The notes under the pieces: model-generated | The model's database searches: none | Told to the model about the DNA's origin: nothing | What the model saw: the letters and a program-made list of their open reading frames with translations, nothing else | Shown: positions 1 through 12,235 of the stretch, one piece after another | Position numbering within the stretch: position 1 is the first letter of the stretch | How the letters are laid out: the number at the start of each line of letters is the position of its first letter | Made by a program: the position numbers and the translations under genes | Assembly: GCA_905221605.1 (NCBI GenBank) | Contig: CAJNDS010000085.1 | Location: 124,001 to 188,000 of the forward strand | Direction of reading: 5' to 3' | DNA length: 64,000 bases | Source of the DNA: Symbiodinium natans | Taxonomy: Eukaryota; Sar; Dinophyceae; Suessiales; Symbiodiniaceae

Positions 1-1223
1 GTCCATTCAAGCCCCTCGACAAATCCCTGGAGACCCCACCAGGATCAAGGCAGGGGGAGTCTCGCAGTTGCGCTCCTGAGAATTATGGCATCCCAAGCTG
101 GGGGAGCTGTCTAAAGCTGAACGGCCGACCTGAGAGTCTCCGAGAATGCCTGCACACCTTGCGGCACTTCGAGCGTTGCCTGAAAGACCTGGGTTGATGA
201 ATGCATCAGAAAGCGGAAGTCTGAATCGGTAAAGCTGCTTCCCTTTCCCTGAGTCCAGTTTCCAGGGTACGTGGGCTGGGCTTTGTCAATTTCATCGCCC
301 CAGGGTTGGTGCAGAACTTGCGGAAATGATATGGGTACGAAGAGAGAAGTGACGGCGGGAAGGGTGGTGAGAGTGCTGCCCACTTTCTCACCACAAAGAC
401 GTGAAGGCGTCTGGAGGCCCTTCCCAAGTATTAAGTCTTTTGCTTAGTGAGTGCTGCTTCACTTTTCCAACCACAAAAATAAATCTTGGATTACACAGGC
501 AAGATGCACGAGCAAGTGTATCTACAAGTGCGTTGAGGGTGGGGAGAGCAGGTGTGGGGCCGATTTGGACTCTTGAAATGCCTGCCCTTAACACATACTT
601 GCCTGCGAATTCTGTAGGGAGAGACACACGAGAAACTTTCGGTAGCATACCGGCGTATTGAGGGAAGTGAGGGCGGTGCAGCGATGGGGGTGATGAGGGC
701 GGGGAGGGCGCGGGGCAAAGGTTACTTCACGATCAGGTGGGGCGGAGTGGGTGCCGGGAGAGCTGTCAGACATGCAGTATGAGAGCAGGGAGGGCGGTGA
801 GAGTGATGAGTGTGAGAATTCCATGGACCGCGTGCCGGCACTTTTTGTCGGATTCTCCGCCTGACTTCGTTCCCCGCCGACACGCGGCCACATGCGTATA
901 TTTGTGTCCTTTCATGACGCTGGGTGCACACTTGCACATGCTTGCTACGATGATGCCTTCAGCTGGCGTGCAGAAAAGTGCTCGTGAGGCAGTTGACGAC
1001 AGAGTTTGTGCTTCAATCTGCGGGGGCCTCGGCAAGAAAGGGAGGTTGCTGGTGTTTTGGTCATGCTACCAGCCGATTGACAAGCCGCCTGACACGAACA
1101 GTGCAAACCAGGGGTTGTGCAGCTGCAATGCCCAATGTGTGTTGCTTCATCCCGCACACATAGCTGCCGAATTGCTCACAAAGTGTAAGCCCTTGAAGCC
1201 TATACACTAGAAAATTTAAACTC
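1..1223. other. No gene recognised
   Basis: Mixed-composition sequence with only short overlapping open frames on both strands. None shows a recognisable domain or a convincing splice structure. Several purine-rich GGGAGGG-like runs lie at 660-810. Confidence 0.5.
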
Positions 1224-1440
1224 CAAGCCTTACCTAAACCCGAAGCCCTAAACCCCGAACCTCGCCAAACAAAAGGGAGCAGAAACGCACAAGAAACGTA
1301 GCCCTAAACCTAGTCCCCAGTGCCCGAGCCTCTAACCCCCCACCCTTGAACCGCCGAAGCCCTCAACCCCAAACCCCAAAGCCCTAAACGCCGCCTGCTC
1401 GCCCCCCTAAACACTGAACCCTAAGCCCCACACCCCTAAA
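1224..1440 (-). repeat. Degenerate CCCTAAA telomere-like tract
   Basis: Many imperfect CCCTAAA, CCCTAAAC and CCCCTAAA words occur here, with variants such as CCCGAA and CCCTCAA. This is the complement of the TTTAGGG telomere repeat used by plants and dinoflagellates. The decay suggests an old internal telomere-like tract. It lies about 110 bp before a clean TTTAGGG run in the opposite orientation. Confidence 0.6.
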
Positions 1441-1552
1441 CCCATATAAGCACTCCAACGCCAGGTGGTTCCGGCCATGCAAGAAGCTCTGCCACTCACC
1501 GACGGCTTCCCCGGTGGGGCGCTCCGTCAACTCCCGGAGGAGGGTGTAAGGC

Positions 1553-1586
1553 TTAGGGTTTAGGGTTTAGGGTTTAGGGTTTAGGG
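1553..1586 (+). repeat. Interstitial (TTTAGGG)n telomere-type repeat
   Basis: Nearly five perfect head-to-tail copies of TTTAGGG. The tract is internal, so it is an interstitial telomeric sequence and not a chromosome end. Shorter echoes of the motif occur near 12560, 13965 and 26389. Confidence 0.85.
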
Positions 1587-1589
1587 GTG

Positions 1590-4500
1590 TGGGCTTCGGA
1601 GTTGCAGAGTTTCGGGCCACCCGAGTTTTATGTTTGCGAATGACCCCGGAAGGAGCTGTTGGACATGCTCATCGGTCCCATGAGCGACACTTTCGAGCGA
1701 GCCTCGGTGCCTCTTCAAGTTCTCTGGTGATGGAATCAAGTCTTTGCCAGTTTTTCTTTCCAGAGACATCAAGAGACTTGAACCCGAAACCGTTTGAGCA
1801 GTTGGTGCACTGGCAGCCAGAAGTTTCCATGCAAAGAGACGTGTTGTTTTCGAAATGGCATTTGCAATTCAGCTCATGCACCCAGCATACCCTGCCTGTA
1901 ACGAGAAAGCGAGAAAGCGCTTCAAAGATAGCAAGAGCACGACTCGCAGTAAAAGGTAAAGCCAGAGAGGGATCGCTGGAGCGAGGGCAGGGAAGGAGAC
2001 TGAGACCAGCCTGTCGGCCGACACCGAGAAGCTCTGAGCAGGTTAGCCGAAGACTTCTGATTCGGAGAGAAGAAGCGTCTCCAGTCCCCTGGATTCCACC
2101 TGCTCACGGACCGGTGTGGTTTGCCGCTTCAAGTGCGCATGCGGCATCGTCTGCTTGGCCGCAAACCGGCGCGGCCAAGGAACGGCCGCAGACCTGCTCG
2201 CGGCACACCGCCTGGTCCGTCGATCCCGGTCTTGAAGTGTACACGTCCAGCCTGCCCCGTAGAACGCTTCTCCTCTCTTTCCACTGTTGGCAGGGCAGTG
2301 GGTTGTCTGTTGTTGCGTGGATGCATGAGCTGCGAAGCTGATCAATGAGTGCTGAGTTCATCGAAGCGTATGATCCACTTAGCTTTCGCCGAAGGATGCC
2401 TGCACCGTTGTTTTTCTGCTTAAAGCTAGTCGCACATGTGCGCGGACTTAACGGACTAGTACTGGCCGGTCAACTGTGATAGCCCGTGCTGGCAAGAAGA
2501 GTTGCTGCACATACGGGCTGCCCTTCAGCCCTGTGGCGCGCAGAGAGCAGAAGACCATAACGCTGTGAGTATCGTCATATTGCATGATTGGGCAGCTTGG
2601 CATTTTCAAGCTTGGAATGTCGGCTTGCATGGGCCTTCCACCATGGCTAGGACACATGCTTGATCGAGCTGCCGAGGTTGATACAGGCAAGAGTGTAGCG
2701 CAGATCGCTTCGATGGCGCGCGCCTGAGATGAGGGCTGCGTACTTCCACTTTGAACAGGCGCATGAACCAGAAGTCAACATCTCAATGGCATTTTTCAAG
2801 CTAGTGGGGCAAAGTGATGTCGTGGTGGTGCGGCGAATGTGCCCACGTCTTTTCGGCATGTTTCCGCAACAGAACGTTTAATTGTGTGGCCTCGGAACAG
2901 CTCCAATATTAGTCATGATCTTCCTTCGTCCTCAAACCCCCCAAAAAGAGTACCGTTGTCTACACTTCTGGTCACAAGTTCAAGGCCCAGATAAGGACGA
3001 GACAGCGCCTCGCATCTGAGGTGGTGTCATCTGCCCTTGGCCTGAGCGACAAGAGGTCTGAAGCTACGGAGATGCCTGACGCCAGGGCCTCGGGATTCCC
3101 ACTCCGCGTGAGCCAGCTTGTTAAGTGTGTGCCTCTCATAAAGTCATAAAGGCTCCCTAAGCGTTTGCCAGAAATGACCCGGCTCATGAGCAACAGTTCG
3201 ACGACCTCGTGCGAGGTGCGACCGTGGAAGTGCTTGGGTTCCTTGCCGGAGCCGGAAAAGCTGACTTTGGAGAGGCGCAAGCAGGGGATTGTCTTGCAAC
3301 AAGTTGCGCCGTGTTGTTGCTTCTCTCATTCGCGCCCAAAGACACGGAGGTTCACTGTGATGCTGAAGGAGAACTTTCCAGGTCCGGTGCTGTTGAAGGG
3401 AGAGCGCTCTAGGATGTTTTGGGCCATCTTTCAAGCCAAGGCTGGCATGAAAAGGCCGAGGACTGCAGAGAACTGCAGCTGTTCCGGTCGGTTTCTGCTT
3501 TTCTCTCGCGTCCGTGGTCGATTCTAACCAGGAGCTCTTTGCGGCGTTTCGCTGGGATGCATGGTGGTATCCTAAGTCAGTCGAAATAGTCCCTTCTACA
3601 GAGATACATTCAAGCCACACGGCTTGTGGGATGTGGCAGCATGCTAAGAAGACAGCATAGGTGTTGATGGCTAGGAGAAGTACTTCAGTACGTGTGTCAG
3701 ACATCTCCCTGTTCAAGGGCAACCGAAGCTGTCTTCGACAATCACATGAGCTTGAACGAGCCCTGCCGGCTCGTGGCACATGCACCGATTCATCTGTGTC
3801 TTTCGTGAGCTCTTTGAGCTGTGTATAGCAGGTTCTTCATCGTTTTCATCTGCTGCTCGCAAGGCCTTTTGCCTTTGTCATCATACCCAGAGCAGTTCAA
3901 AGCAGTTCAGACCTTTGCAGGCAGCGTGACGGACAAGGCTGCAGCCCTTTTTGACTTGTTTGCGGACTTCCCCAGGCTTCGCAGCTTCGTCAAACTCGCC
4001 AAGACTTTGCTCGACTGTTCTTGTAGACATGTCTGTGGCCAGGCCAGATGCTGCCGAGTCGTACCCCCACCGGACCGGCATTTCCTGAGCCGGATGTCGT
4101 TGCATCGTGCGGAGTTTTTTGGCAGGATTCCCATCTCTCGGGTGGCTGAGCTGGCAGCCGGTGGTCCACCAGAAGAAGAGGCCTGTTCAGCGCCCGCTCC
4201 GTCCCCTGCCGCGGAAGCACGTGCAAACGCTCATATAAACACGTTTCAGGCCTTGGCGGCGCAGTGCAGGGCCAGAGCCACAGCAATTGCCAGGGATCCC
4301 TCAGACCCAAGTGCAGCTGCGTAGTGTTGCGTAGTCTACAAGTTTAGCCGCCGAGTGAGCTCTTTCCCCCTCAAGAATAGAGCTGAATGGAAGCCCTGCA
4401 CGGAGCTTGATCTGCCTGTAGGCGTGCGGGTCGCTCCCGCCGCCGCAGAAAAAGGAAGCTGCTGCGCTGGAGATTGAGGCGCTTGCGTGTGCTTTCTACA

Positions 4501-5147
4501 AGGAGTTCGGATGAATTAGATTATGGGATGGTAGATGATATCCATCATGTATAGATTCGCGTAGGGAGGGAGCTGAACTTGGTCAGGTCTGGGCAAACGA
4601 ATACGGCGAGAAGCGAGCTGCTTAAACTCTGCCAATTGCGCTTAGCCACCTGTCACCATGTCTGAAATTGTTTTTCCCATGCCCAGGGCCGGTGTGGTCT
4701 TCGTGCGCTCCTTGTGGCCGTTTGCCCGGCCAAGTCCTGTACTGGAAGAGCAGGAGCTCTTGCGCAGAGGCTTTCTGCACGTTTCTAAAGCACCTTCCTC
4801 AGACATCCCAGAACAAGAAAGCCGCCAGGCTCTCATTTCTACATTTGGGCAGACACGGCCGAGGCAGGGGAAGTTTGATCATTCTTGGAATCTCATGGGC
4901 TTTTCAAGGCATAAAGCGTGCGGCTCCTCCTATTTGTCATGTAGGTCCATTCCCCGCGATGCGTGGGCGAACTGTACCTGGGCATATCCTGGACTCCGAG
5001 GACAGGCGATCTAGACACAATCGAACCCATCCAGGCTTCATGCTCCAGCCGGGAGAGAGCTACACACATCTCTCCAGGACAAGCAAAGTTCCGGACACCG
5101 GAACTTTAGTTTTATGTCAGTGGCTCGAGGATGTTCAAGCCAGCACA
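1590..5147. other. No gene confidently recognised
   Basis: Open frames overlap on both strands, for example at 1589-2341 plus, 3144-3785 minus and 3821-4324 plus. None contains a recognisable domain. Small exons of an unrecognised gene cannot be excluded; the plus-strand frame at 3209-3412 has fairly protein-like composition. Confidence 0.4.
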
Positions 5148-5170
5148 CCCCCCCCCCCCCCCCCCCCCCC
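5148..5170 (+). repeat. Poly-C run
   Basis: Twenty-three consecutive C bases. The run creates a proline stretch in a spurious open frame and is prone to length errors. Confidence 0.95.
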
Positions 5171-7263
5171 GCTCCCCCGCGCTGCAGTTGCACCGTGGCC
5201 TCTCAACCCCCAACCCGGAACCCTAGACTTGCATAAGCATCCCGACATCATCACCCAGGCGTTGGCGGCCTCAAGCTCTTCAGTGTCGAGAGGCTCTCAA
5301 GGCACCTTGGGATGATCCTTTGGAAGTGCGTAGGTTGCTTGGGGTGGGCTTTTGGGATTCACGAAAGCTTTTGCTTGTGGGAGTGATCGTTTCACAAACC
5401 ATCCCAACTCGGAACGATCTTTTTAGGCCAGGGGCCTGTGATTTTATCAATCTAAGGACACACGGGGAGCCCCCTCACCCCACCCCCCCTCTCACTCCCA
5501 CCAGGAAGAAGCCGAGCTTCGCGCTAGGTAGCCCGACAGAATAGTCTCGAAGCTCAACCTCTCCACCCTCTTGAGTCGTACAGAATTTCAGGGTTAGCAA
5601 CATTGGGGCTTCAGGGTTATGCTTTGGGTCTGGGTCTATGCGTTGGATGGCTTGTGTCATGCGAACTTGGAAGCCACCTGGTCTGCGGAGGCCCTGGATG
5701 CGTACAGTGGTCTATGACAAAGACACTGGGCCATAGCAGGGGGTGAACATGAGAGCTCTCGGGAAGACTTTTCTGTCAGGCAATGTCTTCTGCAACGTAA
5801 GGACGGTCATCGAAGGCACCCAGTCCTCCATGGGCATCAGAGCATCGGGCAAGAGGCTCGCTGGAAGACGTGTGGTGTGCTACTTGAACATGAAGCGGTT
5901 TTTTGTCGGGTGCACCAAAATTCGATGTTCATTCCTCCTGAAATGGCTCTCTGAGGGTTCTCTCTACCTGCGCTGGCCAGGACGGTCTGCTTCCGAGGTG
6001 GGCGCAGCACTCCTTTGCAGCCTCTATGGCCTGGGCTCAGGAGGTGGAATGTGCATCACTGTGCACCGTAGAGTAACGCTGCATTCGTATCAGCCAATCT
6101 TTTCTCTCTTTCGCCTCCGAAGCCTCTTAGGCCCTAGGCCTTCTTCCCATCATTTGCCATCCCTCGGAGAAGGCTGCCCACTGGAACGCAGACAAGCAGG
6201 AGTGGACCTGGGCTTTTGCCTCAACGCTTGAGGCTGCCTGAGGCTACAGAGAGCACATGAGATCGCGCTCCCAGGCACCGCCTGCCAACCTCGTGTCATC
6301 CAACACAGATCTCGTAGTGGCTGGTGGAACAGTGGGCAGCCGATTTGCTGGGGTGGGACATGCACTGTCAATCACTGTCACAATGTGGCTCATGCCCGAA
6401 CGTTCGTGTTGGCTTTGTGAGGTCCTACCTCCTCAACGACCGGGCAGCCAGAAGGCTTCTGAGGGGCTACAAATGCCTACAGTGATTTAGAAAGGATTTT
6501 GACCGTGTCATTGCATACCATTTGCAGCCATGTCGAGCATGGAGGTCGTGACCCTGCAGAGCTGCCGGCTGATCGCTGATGTGCTGTTCAGGACTTTGGG
6601 AGGTGTGCAAGGTCACTGATTCTGTGGCATCCTGTGGCATCCTGTGGCCGTTTGCGACTTCAGGAGAGGCTGCGCATACCTCTCAAGTCGCCAAGCGGCT
6701 CAGACTGCTGACTGCTGCTTCCACAGCTTGGTCCCAAGCTGTATGTCACAGTGCACACCACCCCAAACTGCTTCGGTCGGCGAAGTTCCAAGGAGCTGGC
6801 CTCTGTGCTGGCATACTAGAAGCACTGTTGGTGGAGGGGGAGGCCGCATGTCTCAGAGTCAATGGCCCGTCAGGCTATGCATTGCCTTTCTTGGCCTGCT
6901 TGGACAGGAGGTGCCGTCATGCGGCATTTCACAGCAGTACTGCGAGAAGCACGGCGCGGCCCTTAGTAGCTTCCGTAGCATCGCAAATTTCCCTAAAGCT
7001 CAAGGTCTGTACGTACTTCATGAATTTTCAGTACGTATGTTTTTCAAAGACTGTATGCATGTCATGTAGTGGATGACAAGGTATGGTCTTAGTTGAACCA
7101 TGTGCGGGCAGGGCTGGGCGGAGTATCTCATGCTTTGCATGTTGAGGGGGATGGCGTTGAACGTTGAGTTTAGGAGTTTCAGGCGTGTTGACAGCAGCCG
7201 CCGGTTGGGTACCACGCTTGACCAACTCCCCAGATCCAAAAAGGCCTCTGTTAGGCCCTTGCC
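5171..7263. other. No gene recognised
   Basis: Unique-looking sequence with short open frames and no recognised domain or RNA gene. The frames at 6579-7076 are not supported by any motif. Confidence 0.4.
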
Positions 7264-7500
7264 ACGTAAAGCCCAGGAGGCGAGCATCATGAGCATCAGC
7301 TGCCCAGGCCCTTGGCACTTAGAGCCCAGCAGACGAGCATCATGAGCATCAGCCGCCCAGGCCCTTTGCCCTTTGGCACGTAAAGCCCAAGGGGGCGAGC
7401 ATCATGAGCATCACCCGCCCAAGCTCTTTGCGACGTAAAGCCCAGCAGGCAAGAATCAGCATTAGCCCAACAGGCCCCCCATCCGAGCATCATGAGCAGT
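7264..7500 (+). repeat. Four-copy minisatellite, unit about 53-62 bp
   Basis: Tandem, slightly diverged copies share the core GCGAGCATCATGAGCATCA followed by CGCCCAGGCCCTTTG and an ACGTAAAGCCCA segment. Copies begin near 7264, 7317, 7379 and 7434, with decay in the last. The array gives repetitive open frames on the minus strand, which are probably not genes. Confidence 0.8.
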
Positions 7501-10500
7501 CTTGTCAGGCGCTACCCGGCCAGCTTCTTTTCTTCTTATCCCTGATTCTGTGCCCAGAGAATGGGACCCTACAGTGGTGTCAAGGGCCCTGGGCCTCCCA
7601 ATCCACTGCCCCACCCTTGCGTGCGTGATGTATGCAAAGCCTCCGGCAGCAAACATCATCTACACTGCACTAGCTCCGCGGATGCTGTGCGTGTCCACAG
7701 GCCCACGGGCAGATACTCCCCGATGCTATGTCATGTATTCGTGCAGATGGTTTCGGCAGACTCGGCTCTGATTCATGTCTCTTTCTGTCTTGAACGCGTT
7801 GACTCAGGTCGATCCTACGTGGACATAAGTGCGTCTATTCTGTTGGAGGCGGAGAAGCAGATGTTCGAGTGCGCCAAGCTCAGATATGCAGTTGTGACGG
7901 CAGAAGCTTGGCTTTAGCATTGAAGTCATGGCATGTTCTGCACTCGGGTTTGTGAAGGCACCGGCAGTCTGAATCTTTGGGAAAGAGCAGATAGCATGAC
8001 AACAACCTCTCTGGAAACTCTGCCCTCGGCCTCGGCATGCTGTTGCAGTATGTTGCAGTATGGTCTTGTCATGGCGACCCACTTTCAGGCAAATACCAGA
8101 CCCGTTTCCGGACTGCAAAAAGCTGCTCGCCCTACGATACATCCGCCGGGTGCTCATTCTGCTACTGTCTTTCGTGTTTCTATATGCGGGTTTGCCACAA
8201 TAGGGGACCCCGAAATAGACCCCAAGTAGTAGGATCCCCTCAAAATAAGGACCCCACTGAGGTACCCCTAATATCGCAAACAGGTTAAGTTGCACGTGTT
8301 TCAGGGGAAGAGGGGGTACACTCTTGCACTATGGCAGTAGAGCAAAGAGGACACACTCCCGAGACAGCCCACAGAGAGAGTCGTAGACTAAAGTTGAGCC
8401 GTAGTGTCCCAACGTAGAGCCTGCTTCTCTGGGTGGGAGAACCCCCCCCCAGATGTGGTGTGTTTTGATGATGTGTCTAAGGGGCCGGGGACGGAGAGCG
8501 GCTCCGGGTCATCCTCGAAGTGGATACGGACGGCCAGATCAGTCCCGTTCAGGAGCCATGCCAAGCCATGCCATCGAAGTGATTTGAGAAATCTGTGGAA
8601 AGCCTCGTCCCCGGCAGATTCCCATGGATTCATCATCATACGAGTCCCTTGCGCTGAGCAAGAAGGAGCGTGTGCCTTTGTTCACTGCACTTGCTTGAGA
8701 GCGGCGATGTTCTGCTCGCATTCTGCGCCCGCTCAGGTTCATCTCTTGCATACAAGCATTCCCATTGCTGAGCGAACCTCTGCGACGGTCAGGGCCAAAT
8801 GCAGTGACCTGAGCCCACTCTCGAATTGAGTAGCCTGACTGTATGCTTTGACTGAATGCTGTGGAGAACTCCATTTGTGATGCACTTTTCGAGGTGCTCC
8901 CAGGACAAAGACAACGGAGCGTTGAAAAAAGTGCCGAGCCGGCAGTGGCCTCGCTGCTTTTGGGTGCAGAGTTCGTGCTTTCGAGACATTTGGTAGCATG
9001 TTGCTTCGTGACCAGTCCTCGAGCCCAGGTCCCAGCAACTTCAGCTCCAGGACGATCGCCACTCTGACCATCCTGTGGACTAGTACCTGTTCGCACGTCG
9101 CGTCACGAGGACCGGCAGCGGAGCTTATCCAAGATGGATTTCGAAGGACAAGGCACATGAATCCGAGTGATCGGTAAGCTTACCCTTGCACTGCTACGCC
9201 ATACTACACTGCGATACACTGCGCGACGCCTGGAGGAGCCCGCTGATGGGTTCCATCATGGGCCTACTTGGAGGCGTAGGCTCGATGCTTTGCTGAGCAG
9301 TTCGGGTGCGTCCGAAAGATTCCGAAAGGCGCTGATCCTTTCTTGCCTTCATGTGCTAATAAGCCCAAGGGAAAGCAGATGCTTTGGCCCTCGATGTCAT
9401 AGTCGCCCGGAGCCTAACCTGACATGACCTGGCCAAATTCACTGGCAAAGCACAGAAAGTCGAATGGACTCAGACACGACTACAGCGCCTGTCGCGGAAC
9501 AAATCCGAGCTGGAATCGCAGTTCGCAATTCGACAGAGATCGCATGTTCGTAAAAGGAAAGCACTACATCCTCGGGCAGTCCGACGTCACAGAAATCCGT
9601 GAAAGACAAAGGATTGTGCGCTTGCCGAGATCATGAGCACAGGTGCAGGTTAGGAATTCTGAGCCGACTCAGAGCTTGATCCTCCCAGGCCCCTGCTCTT
9701 TGGCGACCTTCTGAACCAAGCAGGCCTGCCATGGGCGATGGTGCCTCATCGCCATAAAAACCCAACGGCCAGGTCCCGCGAAGACGCCGCAACTGGCTCG
9801 CCCCTCACAGTGGGATCCTGCGACGACAATTCGACGTCAAAGCCAAGATTTTCTGGCTGAGTGTCGGAGGCGCTGGAAACGGCGATGGATGGCGGAGGAC
9901 ATGGCGTGAAGGCGGCCGGAGTGACCGAAGATGGGAAGCTGTGGAAAGTGGATGCGCTGGATGCCAGGTGTTCCTGAACGATACCTTGCGAGACTTCCTG
10001 GTGAAAGTCCAAGAAGCTTGCTCCAAGTCCCAAACTCGGCTGACTTTGCATCCATGGGGTGTCTGGATGTCCATGGGTGTTTCGACATCAGGCTGGGCAG
10101 AACCCTTGCAGGACAGCGCGTCGTGCAGGCGCGCTTCGTGCGATCCATCGCTTGCGCGATGCTGTGGCGCCCTTGAGGTGGAGGAGTTAGCCAACAAGTA
10201 CAAGTGCGTCAACATAGGCGGGGGGAGAGTCTGAGAGAGCACATGCAAAGCTGCAAGCCGGCCGGGGGCCCAAACTCCCTTCGAGGCCCGGAGCACCAGG
10301 TCTTGGCCTTCATGCCCGATGCCAGCCCGGACCCCAAGGACACCGCTTAGAGTTGCCTCTGCTTGGGTATTGAAGGGATGATTAGGGTGTTTGCAGGCTT
10401 GGGGGTCTTCAGGCGTGGTGTGTGTCGGGCAGGGTCGAGAGTCGAGGGCAGAAGTTGTACGATGACATGATATGTCATGTGCTGAAGCCGACTCTGTGGC

Positions 10501-10740
10501 TAGGTCTTTGTGGCTTTTGCGGTTCAGAGGTGCCACTTCTGAGTTTTTGCAGGACGGGCTGGTGGGGTTGGTGCGTGCCCACGATGACCGTGCCAGCTGG
10601 CATGCTTTGGAGAAGGACGCTTGCTGCAGGTGTGGGTGTTGCCAGTCGGCACGGCATGGCACAGCGCTGCTCCTTGTTGCATCCCCGATTCGTGTACTTC
10701 GTGTATTCCTTCGCCTGGGTCCACTGTTGTCTTCAGTCCT
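7501..10740. other. No gene confidently recognised
   Basis: Both strands carry open frames of 60-316 codons without recognisable domains. The long minus-strand frame at 9805-10755 is His/Pro/Ser/Arg-rich and looks like chance. Around 9430-9600 the plus strand has a Lys/Arg/Gln-rich frame that might be an exon, with no identification. Confidence 0.4.
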
Positions 10741-10960
10741 GAAGTCCAAACGCATCTTGGCCCATTGGCAGGACCTGACGTTTCTTGACTACGTCGCGGC
10801 TTTCTCCCGAAATAAGTCCATGCCGCCGCTGGAGACTCAAAGAGCCAACGATATCCAGAGACTCCGCGCGGATCAAGTGGCGGTCGGCGCGCTGCAGTTT
10901 GTTTTGTCAGTCCTGTTGGGCCTCCTCGTGCGTCGCTGTGTCGCTGGAGGTTTCTCAAAG
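10741..10960 (+). CDS. Candidate exon with one hydrophobic segment, function unknown
   Basis: Within a plus-strand open frame running from about 10472 to 11026, this stretch has the composition of a real protein. A charged helical part (with LAHWQDLTFLDYVAAFSR and RANDIQRLRADQ) leads into the hydrophobic segment GALQFVLSVLLGLLVRRC, which could be a single membrane helix. I recognise no family. A plausible acceptor AG lies just upstream at the end of TCCTGAAG, and GT dinucleotides follow, so it may be one exon of a split gene. Neighbouring sequence gives no functional context. The frame may also be fortuitous. Confidence 0.3.
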
Positions 10961-12009
10961 TGGTACGGCTACGGCCCTGGCCCATCAAGAAGATTGCAAG
11001 ACATTGCAAGAGTGAGTGTAAGCTGATGATGATACACATAGGTACAAGCGATCAGATATGCCATCTTGACACCACCCTGTTGCAACTCATCCTAGTAACT
11101 GCCTCAGGGCAGAGGATGCCGGTACCGGCGAGGGAGGGCGAGCAGAGCGCAGTCGGCCCGTGCTGGCAGGCTGCTGGTTCATTGATGGCCCCCTAAGAAA
11201 GTCGATGCACGTTGTCCGCATGCTTGCAGGTTCCATGAGCCCTGCTCGCCGCTGGAGGTTTCCGACCGCATGTTGGACTTGTCTAAGTTGTGGGGCCGGG
11301 GGAAGAACAGGCCGAGTTGGCGATTGCACCAGCACCTTGACCAATCGCACGAGTGGAGGCCCCCCACATCGAGTGCACACTGAAACTCATTGCCTACAAA
11401 TCCCTGTCAGGTAAATGCTGGGGTTTCGGAGAGTCGGAGGCACCCTAGCATGTGAAGGCACGCCACAGCTCCTGGATGTTTGGCCAAACGCAAAGATCCG
11501 AAAAGACATTAGCAACTCCGAGGCTACGGACTCTTGAAAACGACTCGCTGCTGGACGGGCTACTGTACTGTACTGTGTTAGTGCATCTAAAAATGCTCCG
11601 ACTTCAGCTGCATATGTATTCCGATTTCTCGGTCAGGACGGCAGAACATCGGCTTTTCCGGCAGAGACATTGTTTATGTCTGCAGTGTGTGAACATCCAC
11701 TTGTTACAGAAGCTATTGATTCATGATATCCACACATCTAGCAGACGTGTACAAAGCTGGATCCGGGTCGAAACTGACCTAGCTCCCATCAAATGGCAAA
11801 CCTACACTGGCACTTATTCAGATTCCTCCGAGTTTAGAAGTCCAGTGGAGACTTGTCAATCCCAATGTAGGGGAGACCGGCGAGAAGAAGGAACAACTCG
11901 GATGTGTTCCGGAGATTGTCTCCATTGAATGACCGAAAAAGGCAAGGGATACGACCAACACTGATTGAAGCCATACATCCCTGAATCGTATTGGGAGAAG
12001 GGGGGAAGG
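10961..12009. other. No gene recognised
   Basis: Short open frames only. The plus-strand frame at 11452-11928 has no recognisable domain. Confidence 0.4.
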
Positions 12010-12016
12010 GGAGAGG

Positions 12017-12052
<36 letters not shown>

Positions 12053-12235
12053 GGGGGGGGGTGGCTATCTGGAGGGGATGGGGGGTGGGGGGGGTGTGGG
12101 GTTGGTACAGGTGGGGTGGTTGGGGGTTTGGGGGGGGGGGGGGGGGGTGGGGTTTAGGGGGTGGGTGGGGTGGGGTGGGGGGGGGGGGGGGGACGGGGGC
12201 GGGGGGGCGGGGGGGGGCGTTGTGGGGGGCACCCT
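12010..12235 (+). repeat. Long poly-G / G-rich tract
   Basis: About 225 bp made almost entirely of G runs interrupted by T or A, including an uninterrupted run of about 30 G near 12020-12050. It produces glycine-rich open frames on plus and proline-rich ones on minus, which are not genes. Such sequence can form G-quadruplexes and is often mis-assembled. Confidence 0.9.

Noticed and set aside
9805-10755. 316-codon minus-strand ORF
   Set aside because: Low-information composition, no domain, and overlaps a more protein-like plus-strand stretch.
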